Shown piece by piece: positions 22,985 through 30,100 of a stretch of 39,089 nt of DNA. Numbering within the stretch: position 1 is the stretch's first letter; the number at the start of each line of letters is the position of its first letter. The DNA is from CAZPCZ01 sp964585225. GTDB lineage: Bacteria; Patescibacteriota; Patescibacteriia; JACPHY01. A program made the position numbers and the translations under genes. Where the stretch lies: positions 1 through 39,089 of the forward strand of contig CAZPCZ010000004.1 of assembly GCA_964585225.1 (NCBI GenBank). Reading direction: 5' to 3'. Under the pieces are notes generated by a model. The model saw only the letters and a list, made by a program, of their open reading frames with translations, had not been told where the DNA came from and made no database searches.

Positions 22985-23190
22985 GCGGCGCCTGCGCGAA
23001 GACGAAGATCCCGCTTGTGGAGGGCGGCTTTGCCACGGTGAGTCCGGACGACTATGAGCGGATGATCCGTTGGCGGTGGCATCAGTGCCTGATCTGCAAG
23101 CACGTGTTCCGGGTTCTGACAGGGGGGCGCACGGTGTACATGGCCGCCGAGGTGATGGGCGATATGCGCCTCGGCGTGGGCGGTGGGTGA
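22981..23190 (+). CDS. Truncated HNH/AP2-type N-terminal module
   Basis: 69 aa. IPLVEGGFATVSPDDYERM followed by W-R-W-H resembles the opening of phage HNH endonucleases, in which this module precedes an HNH core. The HNH histidines are absent: the frame stops after VYMAAEVMGD, where the family continues. It is either a mini-protein retaining only the first module or a decayed endonuclease. It is coupled to the DUF72 gene. Confidence 0.45.
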   Translation: MSGACAKTKIPLVEGGFATVSPDDYERMIRWRWHQCLICKHVFRVLTGGRTVYMAAEVMGDMRLGVGGG

Positions 23191-23249
23191 AATCCGTGCC
23201 CGCCGCCGGTCAGGCGGCGTTCGGGCAGGCCGGGAGGGAGGGTGTGAGG

Positions 23250-23510
23250 ATGGACATCCCGAGGGTGAAGCCGTGGCCGGAAGGCGCGGGCCAGTGCGAC
23301 CTGTGCGGCGGGCTCGGCTGCCGGCACTGCGATGGGCGCGGCTGGTTCCCGCCGCCGTTGGCGACCCAGCCCACGCTCGCGGCGCTGACGCCGGAGAGCC
23401 CGGACTGGGACCCGGTGCGCCGCTGCATGAATGCCGCGTGCAGGAAGATCCTGCGCCCGGACTGGGTCGCGGTGTACTGCTCGAACGAGTGCGCGTATGC
23501 TGATGCATAG
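23250..23510 (+). CDS. Small cysteine-rich zinc-binding protein
   Basis: 86 aa from ATG 23250 with GGAGGGAGGG upstream. Two metal clusters are visible: CDLCGGLGCRHCDGRGWF near residues 16-33, a DnaJ-type CxxCxG knuckle, and CMNAACRK...YCSNEC near 59-82. It is probably a nucleic-acid- or protein-binding adaptor typical of phage-like gene runs. Confidence 0.5.
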   Translation: MDIPRVKPWPEGAGQCDLCGGLGCRHCDGRGWFPPPLATQPTLAALTPESPDWDPVRRCMNAACRKILRPDWVAVYCSNECAYADA

Positions 23511-23522
23511 CATGAGGAGACG

Positions 23523-23720
23523 ATGACACCAGAAGAGCGGGCGGAACAGTTGGACTTTCGAGTGCCGACGTGGGGCATGGCGCGGCAGGTAATCGCGGAA
23601 GCGATCCGCGCGGCCATCGCCGAGGAGCGCGAGCGGTGCGCGAAGATCGCTGACAGGAGCCGACACCTGTCGGCCGTTGCCGGTACGATTGCGGACGAAA
23701 TCCGCAGCGGGAGATCGTGA
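23523..23720 (+). CDS. Phage-like small helical protein, 65 aa
   Basis: ATG 23523 with GAGGAG upstream. The core AIRAAIAEERERCAKIAD is a pattern common in small phage/prophage-encoded proteins of unknown function. It starts 13 bp after the cysteine-rich gene and precedes another short ORF. Confidence 0.5.
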   Translation: MTPEERAEQLDFRVPTWGMARQVIAEAIRAAIAEERERCAKIADRSRHLSAVAGTIADEIRSGRS

Positions 23721-23739
23721 AAGTGCGAACGGAGGTTCT

Positions 23740-23865
23740 ATGGACGTGAAAGTAGAGAATGGCAAGCTGGTAATCCACATCGCGTCCCTGCTCGAATCCA
23801 TGACGACGGCCACGTCCTCTCAGCGCAGAAGGTCAGTCGGCCGAAGTCGCTCGACATGCCGATGA
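23740..23865 (+). CDS. Short ORF, possibly frameshifted phage-like protein
   Basis: 41 aa. MDVKVENGKLVIHIASL looks like a genuine small-protein start, with GGAGG upstream, but after residue ~27 the frame becomes Arg/Ser-rich and stops. A +1 frame continues as HVLSAQKVSRPKSLDMPMI to a TGA at 23895-23897. A single-base loss within a 50-60-residue gene would explain this. Confidence 0.35.
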   Translation: MDVKVENGKLVIHIASLLESMTTATSSQRRRSVGRSRSTCR

Positions 23866-23912
23866 TCTTGGGCAGGGACTCGGACCCGTCCGTTTGACAG
23901 GGGGAGACGAAC

Positions 23913-24602
23913 ATGCTGCCCGACGCCGCGAAAGATTGGATCAGAGACGCCTGGGCGGATCTGCTCCAGAAGGAACAGTGGTCGCAGGCGAACTACGTCT
24001 TCCAGTTCGAGAAGGAGTTCGCGGCGTTCTGCCGGCGGGAACGCTGCGTGGCGGTCTCGAATGGGACGGTGGGGCTCTGGCTGGCGGCCCGAAGTCTCGC
24101 CCAGAAGACCGGCGCGCGTGACGCGATCGTCCCGGCGATGACCGTTCCCATGGTGAAGTGGGCTATGAGCCAGGCCGGCCTGCGGGTCCGGGAGGTGGAC
24201 GTCGAGCGGGACTTCCTGATCTCGTCGTCGGAAGTCCTGAAGGCCGTGGAGGACCGTGAGCGGACGCTGCAGGCGCCACCGCTCGTCGTCGTGGTCTGGA
24301 CGGCGGGGATCATCACCGACCGGGTGATCCAGCTGATCGCGAAGCTCAAAGAGAAGGGCGTGCCGGTCCTGGAGGACGCGTCGCACGCCCACGGGGCCAG
24401 CTTCGAGGACGTGAAGGGCAACGTCTCCAGGGCGGGCCAGTTCGGGGACCTCGCCGTTTTCAGCATGTTCAGCAGCAAGGTCTTGTCTATGGGGGAAGGC
24501 GGGGAGCGGGGGTACTGCCGGCGGCGGTTCAAGGGGCGGACACCGGGAACCCGAACTTCCCCGCGGGCGGCGCGTCGTCCGGCCCGTGCGTCCGCTGCGT
24601 GA
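23913..24602 (+). pseudogene. DegT/DnrJ/EryC1-type PLP aminotransferase, N-terminal half (broken)
   Basis: ATG 23913 follows AGGGGGAG. Residues 1-197 match the first half of DegT/DnrJ/EryC1/StrS aminotransferases: CVAVSNGTVGLWLA (cofactor-phosphate loop), PAMTVPM, VLEDASHAHGA with D155, and the PLP lysine K189 in SSKVLSMGEGG. Homology ends at about 24503; after that the frame becomes Arg/Gly-rich nonsense and stops at 24602. A C-terminal part of the same type of protein lies on the opposite strand 70-400 bp downstream, so the gene appears split and partly inverted. These enzymes make amino-sugars or similar metabolites; the broken gene cannot do so. Confidence 0.75.
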
Positions 24603-24920
24603 CCCGGCCAGCCAGCTCCTTGATCTTGCGCGTCACGGCATCCGCGTCGGGCACACGGACAGTGAACTTGTACCAGCTGGACTTCAGACCGTGGGTGGCA
24701 TCCTGCACCGACTTGATCCCGGCCTTCCGGTAGATCTCGGCCAGCAAGATTCTCTCCCCGATGATCTGCTCCGCCCAGCGGACGTTGGCAAGGCCCAGCA
24801 CGCCTTCGATCTCCGACGGCCGGCAATTCCAGCCGTCCAGCCCGACCTTGTTCGAGCCGCGCTTCTTTCCCGCGTTGGCGAACTGCTCGATCTCCTCCAG
24901 CGCGGCCACTTCATAGAAAA
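24529..24920 (-). pseudogene. Inverted C-terminal part of a DegT-type aminotransferase
   Basis: Read on the minus strand, residues after about 24915 give LEEIEQFANAG, NKVGLDGWNCRPSEIEGVLG and RWAEQIIGERILLAEIYRKA, then WYKFTVRVPDADAVTRKI. This is the second half of a DegT/DnrJ aminotransferase (the N-x-R-x-x-E-I-x-A motif and the YKF-x-V-R-V strand). The frame stops at 24529. It has no start or N-terminal half of its own, and the N-terminal half lies on the plus strand immediately to the left. The IscB stop is only ~30 bp upstream in the same orientation. About 12 residues between the halves, and the last ~40 residues, are not found. Confidence 0.7.
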
Positions 24921-26485
24921 CGCGCCGCGGTAACCGCGCACTTCAGTTAGGGCAGGAAGCGACGTCTCCGCATTTCGCCCTGTAGCCCCGAGACGTGCCG
25001 CGTGAGCCGCAGCCGTCCCGCCCCGACGGCGTCTTTGACGATGTTGCGTTCGAGATCCGATAGCTTAAACCATCCCGTCCTGCGTCGCGCCTTCACGTAG
25101 CAGAGCCGCCCGTTCCACCGCACCGCATCCCACTGCCGGAACCCCATCACCTCACGCGGGAGACGGATGGCGCGCTCACCACGGAGCCCGTTCACGAGCC
25201 TTCGCGTCCCGCGCGGCCTCGCCACGACCACCATTTCCATGTCCGGCATCACCAGTCGGTCCGGGAGATCGAGCGCACACACCGCGTCGTTCGCGTGCGA
25301 CTTTGCCATCCCCACCCACCGGCGGTTGAAGGACGTTAACGCACCGTCCGTCTCTACAACGGGCGCAATCCGCGACAGCGCGGCCACGAGCGCCTGACGG
25401 ATCGAATTCATGATGGTGGGCGGCGCGAGGTTGAGCCCGTGCGCGGGTACGACCTCGGGATGCCCAAATTTCTCCGCCGTCATGTTCGCCTTCGCCAGAT
25501 TGCACTCCCTGCACGCCGCTGTACGGTTGAACGGGCGATCCGACCCGCCGCGCGATCGCGGCACGATGTGGTCGGCCTGCCAGCCAGCACCGAGCGGGCC
25601 GCTGCAGTAGGTGCACACGCCGCCCGACTTCTCGAACAGCCATTTCCGCAGATCCGTCCTGTAAAGCGGTCCGCGCTGGTACGCCTCACCCTTCACGTCC
25701 GGGTTGACGAGGCGGTGGACATCGAATGTTGCCGTCTCCGCAACGATTCTCCGTACGGGCAACAGACAGGCCAGCCTCGCAGCCAGCCTTGCCGTCGCCT
25801 CCACGCGGCTCCGAAGGCTCGGCGGCAGCCAACCCTTGCGTCGCCTCCGATTGTCAAACCTCTTCACGCGGTATCGCGTCTTCCTTGAGCGCCTTGACCT
25901 CCTGCGTTCGCGCCGCCAGTCCATCCGTTTCTTGATGTCCGTCCTGAGAGACAGTTCGCCCATCAGGTAAACGCGCCCTGTCTCGTCCAAGAGCGCGAAC
26001 CCAACCTGGCTTGATCCTGTGTCCAGCTTCACGTCCACGGGCGCGACCGCTGAATTCGCCACGACCCGGCTCAGCCTGATCTCGAACGGGCATCGCTCGA
26101 CGACCTCGGCCTTCCCCTCGCGAAGGATCTGGCGCGCCCGCGCTGGCGTGCAAGGCGCGAGCGGCGTCCCCGCCGCGTCCTTTACGAATACGGGCTGGAA
26201 TGAGTGCCGGGGTCTCCCCCGGCTGTTCTCGTGGTCGGCCTGTGGACCTTCCACGGTCAGGGCACCTTCGCGGGGTTCGAGGCCAGCACATGCGGGCGAC
26301 ACTGTCCCTATCTCGCAGGACTGTTTGACCGTCCGCTTCGAGAGGTCCGAGCTAGGTGCAGGCACCCGGACGTCGGTTCTTGGACTCCACCTCGAACGTC
26401 TACGCACTACAACCTCCAGTGCGTCCGCTAGTCAACCCGGGCCTGCGAGTTTCGTCGCAAGCCCCGCCCGTTAGGGTGGGATAGT
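24920..26485 (-). mobile_element. IscB (IS200/IS605-superfamily-type) element
   Basis: The proposed element runs from the hairpin CCCACCCTAACGGGCGGGG at its 5' side (about 26485-26461, minus strand) to the small palindrome CGCGGTTACCGCG (24921-24933) just after the iscB stop. The heptamer CCCTAAC occurs near both edges. No TnpA (Y1 transposase) is present, as is common for iscB-only elements. The 3' edge abuts the inverted aminotransferase fragment. Exact ends need alignment with relatives. Confidence 0.55.
24947..26254 (-). CDS. iscB: IscB RNA-guided HNH/RuvC nuclease
   Basis: 435 aa from GTG 26254; an ATG at 26407 keeps the frame open but its 51 extra residues are encoded by the omega-RNA-like region. 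Using numbering from 26407: PLMP/RRXRR-type domain at ~70-112 (VFVKDAAGTPLAPCTPARAR), RuvC-I D129 in VKLDTGSSQVGFAL, arginine-rich bridge helix 158-190, RuvC-II E224 in IVAETATF, HNH with C265-x-x-C268, D279-H280-I and C299-x-x-C302-N303, and RuvC-III H371-x-x-D374. All expected catalytic positions are present, so it may be active. IscB is the transposon-encoded ancestor of Cas9, guided by an omega-RNA from its 5' flank. The gene lies on the minus strand against the aminotransferase fragment. Confidence 0.92.
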   Translation of the reverse strand: MEGPQADHENSRGRPRHSFQPVFVKDAAGTPLAPCTPARARQILREGKAEVVERCPFEIRLSRVVANSAVAPVDVKLDTGSSQVGFALLDETGRVYLMGELSLRTDIKKRMDWRRERRRSRRSRKTRYRVKRFDNRRRRKGWLPPSLRSRVEATARLAARLACLLPVRRIVAETATFDVHRLVNPDVKGEAYQRGPLYRTDLRKWLFEKSGGVCTYCSGPLGAGWQADHIVPRSRGGSDRPFNRTAACRECNLAKANMTAEKFGHPEVVPAHGLNLAPPTIMNSIRQALVAALSRIAPVVETDGALTSFNRRWVGMAKSHANDAVCALDLPDRLVMPDMEMVVVARPRGTRRLVNGLRGERAIRLPREVMGFRQWDAVRWNGRLCYVKARRRTGWFKLSDLERNIVKDAVGAGRLRLTRHVSGLQGEMRRRRFLP

Positions 26486-26490
26486 TGACA
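26200..26490 (-). ncRNA. Candidate IscB omega-RNA
   Basis: The 5' flank of iscB is densely structured on the minus strand: CCCACCCTAACGGGCGGGG (about 26480), TGCGA-cgaaac-TCGCA (about 26458), GCACT...AGTGC (about 26422-26404), the palindrome GGTGC-CT-GCACC (about 26355), and a perfect 7-bp stem GCCGGGG-GAGA-CCCCGGC (about 26223-26206) just before the conserved coding start. Position, length of ~280 nt and hairpin succession fit IscB omega-RNAs. The guide would be the ~16 nt upstream of the first hairpin, about 26486-26502 read on the minus strand. The 3' part overlaps the 5' coding sequence. Confidence 0.6.
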
Positions 26491-27194
26491 CTATAGTAGA
26501 TCCTTCGCCAGATGAGGTGGCAGCGTCCGCGAGGCTCCTCCGGTGGGGGGAGAATCGTGCCTCACCTGGCTTCTTGACTTCGTCTGCGGGACCCGGGTGG
26601 CAGGATTTGCGGATGCGCCGATGACACACCATCCGGCTAGAATCAGGCGTCGACAGGAGCCCCTATGCGGATTTGCGCTCCCGAGTACCATCACCGTACC
26701 CACCAACTTGACTCTCTTTGCGGAGAGGCAACTGCCTTTGCTGGCAGCCTATTGGGGCACGGCCCCGATGTGACCGACCGCACACCGAGTGCAGTCCATG
26801 CAGATTCGACACCTCCCGGCACAGCCGGTCCGGCGGCATCGAACCTCCATGTGAAGTCTACGATCCACGCAGCCTATGTCAAGTGGGGATTCTCGATCCG
26901 ACTATCCCTTGGTCGGAGGTAAGGCAGACGGCAAGCAATGATCGAAAGAAAGAATGACGTCCTCCCCGCCGCAAGCGGCGGGGCTTTACGGTCCTTGGGT
27001 AAGGGATCGAGATAACGTCTGCTCTGAAGTTGGCCGACACGCGCGAATCCGCCCGAAAACGTTTGAATCCGATGGCTTCCCGGCCCGAATTCGGCAGGGA
27101 AACGTGCCAGTACGGGGCCGGTTTCTCGATTCCGGTTCAATGGATGACATGGTCATCCCGCTTGGCGATCCCCCGCGACGATCATGACTTCGAT
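26491..27194. other. ~700-bp gene-free stretch
   Basis: Short open frames on both strands (for example 26543-26773 + and 26491-26706 -) lack ribosome sites, family motifs or consistent composition, so I call no gene. The lower GC content and scattered direct repeats suggest degraded mobile DNA. The one strong signal is the hairpin at 26964-26983, listed separately. The right end borders the stop of the STAND NTPase gene. Confidence 0.5.
26964..26983. repeat. Perfect 9-bp hairpin, IS200/IS605-end-like
   Basis: CCCCGCCGC and GCGGCGGGG pair perfectly with AA between, preceded by GACGTCCT and followed by CTTTACGG. Such subterminal hairpins with this flank are seen at ends of IS200/IS605-type elements. 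No transposase or TnpB remnant is recognisable nearby. It could alternatively terminate transcription from the minus-strand NTPase gene. Confidence 0.5.
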
Positions 27195-30100
27195 TCATGC
27201 TCTGCTCCGAAGCACGGCGATGGGCTTGGTCGCGGGTCCGTTCGCTGCGGGGTCATCGAGAAAGTACTTCACGAAACCGATCGGCCCCTTATCGCCCAGC
27301 ACGTATGCACCCGACAATCGGAGCGCCGCGTGGTGCTGCCCGGGACTCAAGCGTGCTCCGAGAACGCGCTTCTCGCCGAGGACGGCCCAGCAGATCGCGA
27401 GCTTCTCCCGGGTCAGGAACTCCCGGAGCACGTTTTCTCCAAGCAGAAGCGCGCTCGGACCCTCCTCGTGAACAGTTGGGTCCTGCGCCGCGAGTCGACC
27501 CGCGGCATTCACGAAGTCCGCCCCGTTTCCGCTCCATCGCATGCCGAGGCCGGAGACAAGCTCGCTCACGGGAAGTCGGAGCGTATAGCTCTCGTCGAGC
27601 GAGCAGTCGAAGCCACTTGCCTCGCGCAGGTGCTCGAATGCGATCGTCCTTATCTTCACTGCGCAGCCGTGGGTCGGCTGCGTCCAACCATCGTCGCCGT
27701 AGTACTGCTGCTGGAAGTAGCGAGACGCCTGGGCCCATCCGTGCTCACCCAGAAACATCCGATAGACCTCGGCGGCATCCGGCATCCAGCGCCCCCAGAA
27801 ATCGACGCCTTCGGCCCACTTCAGGAAGACCTGAGCGTCGTCCCCTCGGATGAGGTAGCCGGTGCAGATGTACCAAATCTCGCGGCGTTCGACGTCAGTC
27901 GACTCCTGATCGGCCGGTGGTTGTTGCTTCCAATTGAAATACCCTTGGCCGTTCAGCCATCGCGAGCCATCCGCGGGATTCGTGACGACGAGGAGATCCT
28001 CGACCTTCGGCAGGTCGTCGGTGCGGAGCACCCAATCTCGTGGGCTGCCAACATCTCCCCAATTGTCGTACCGAGCCGAGCCCCACCAAGCGGTAGCGTG
28101 GCCGTCCCATGAAGTCCCGCCGCGCGAAGATCGCATGGTGCACGATGGATCGATGTCACGCAGATGATCCTGCCAGGGACCTTCGTATGCCTTGTCCCCT
28201 TCCTCCTCGCGAAACTCCTCGCGGTATTGAAAATGATCGGCCACGAGCGCCATGATCTCGTGGTACGCGATCCACTGATACTTCTTGCCGATCCGCTCGG
28301 CCTTCGAGGCTTCTCGATCATCTTGACCAACGGAGAAACGGTCGAAGTGCCCGAACCTCTCGGTCGTCCATCCGAGATCGAACACGCGCCAAAGGATATG
28401 TCGCTGGATCTGACGCAGGTCAAAGCGCGGAGGCCGACGTGTTTCACGATCATTGTCGTTCGCGGCTTGAATCTCTTCGAGTCGCCGCCCATGCTCGTCC
28501 GTGAGTGTGACCTTCAGAGACGCGAGCGTTTCTTCCCGTCGCCTCTCCAATGTCACAACCTCGGGAGGTCGAGCCTTCTCGAGCTCAAGTGCGAGGACGT
28601 TCATGTCGGAGGGGTCGAACCCACGTGTTGTGCCGCTCTTGTCGCGCTGTGCAAACCATTCGGCGGCGAACGAGCGAGACGCCTCATCATATGCCTTGTC
28701 GGCAGCCTCAAACACATCCCACGCCGTCCGTTCAGCCTCTGAGAGTTCCGCAACGAGGTCGCGCAGCAGATCCTCGGGGCGCTCCGGTGGCATCCACGGT
28801 CGCTCGTCGAGTTTCAACGAAAGCCAGTTACTCGACGTTGGCGACGAGTTGGTCCCGATCACGTAGCGCGCGAAGTCGTCGTCCATCACTGAATTGCCGA
28901 TCCGGTTTCGCGCCCACTCCAAGTCCCCGCTGTCGTGGGATCCTCGCGACCAGTCGGGTAGCAACGGCTTGATCTCCTCCTCGGACGGAATCGCAGGCCA
29001 TACGCTGCTGTAGGGCGGGCGGACCCGGCTCACGTCGACATCGATTTTGGAGCCGAGATAGAGTGCACGCTCGACAACACCACGTGCGTAGTCGCGGAGC
29101 AGAATGTGCGGAGGAGGACTGCCGGCTGCGAATACGCGAGCGTACACGCACGCTGCGAGAGCGCCGACCGCGACAGGATCGTGGCATCGCATGGCGGTCC
29201 CGTACGCGACGCCGTTAACGCGTTCCGCCACGTAAAGATCGTCGATGTCGGCGAAGCGCTCGACGAGCCGAACAACCGCCGCCAGACGTCCGGTCAGCAG
29301 GCTCACGAGGGCCTTGGTCGCGCGGTCACGAAGGAAACGATTCGAGGTGGTGAGCATCCAGGACAGCGCAGTCGCGCACAGGTCAACGGTCTCGTCGTCG
29401 ATAGCCGTGTTCGGTGTCAGCGAAGACGCCCAATCCACCAGCCTATCCACGGCACCATGGGTGCCCCACGCCTGGTGCAGGCACACGCTCCACCAGGCGT
29501 CGCGCTCGGGCATCGTGTCCTTTCGTAACCGCTGATCGAGGAACAGCGCGTTGAGAGGGTGCCCGGGCAACGTCGCCACTGTGAGCAGCACGTCGAGGGT
29601 ATCTTGCCAGTCGTGGTCGCTTCGGCAGAGCTTGCTTAGCGCTTCGCCTGTACCCTTTGAGAACGCAGTCAGCGCACGCCACACGAGGCTCTGTCGAAAG
29701 GCATCTCCAATTCCCCATCGATCCATGATCTTCGGAGCGAGGATGACCAGCTCCTTGCCCGTCCGTTCGGGAAATTGGATGCACATCGCCTCAAGGAGAC
29801 CGGGCGCGACGTGCTCCTTCTCATCGCAGAAGAACGCCAGCGGGCTCCCGGACGAGAACACGGAAACGGGGTCCTTGGCATCAAGATGCCTGTCGAGCAG
29901 CGTCTTCGCAGCGAGATGATCGGCGAAGCGCTCGTAGGCAACGAAGACGACCTCCTCGTGGTCTGCGCCCTTCCGCCACGCGGCCTCCTCAACTAGGACA
30001 CCTTCGACCACCAACCCGCGGTAGAGGGATCGCTCGAAATCGCGGCCCGGGAGCAAGGCGTTCACGATCTCCCTGGCCTTGGCCAAAGTCAGCCAGCGGT

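Noticed and set aside
19600..24000. Integron-like cassette array
   Set aside because: No attC-type sites between the small genes, and the integrase lacks the IntI-specific insertion as far as can be seen.
26491..26922. Short ORFs at 26491-26706 (-), 26543-26773 (+) and 26665-26922 (+)
   Set aside because: No ribosome sites, no recognisable protein features, and mutually overlapping frames.
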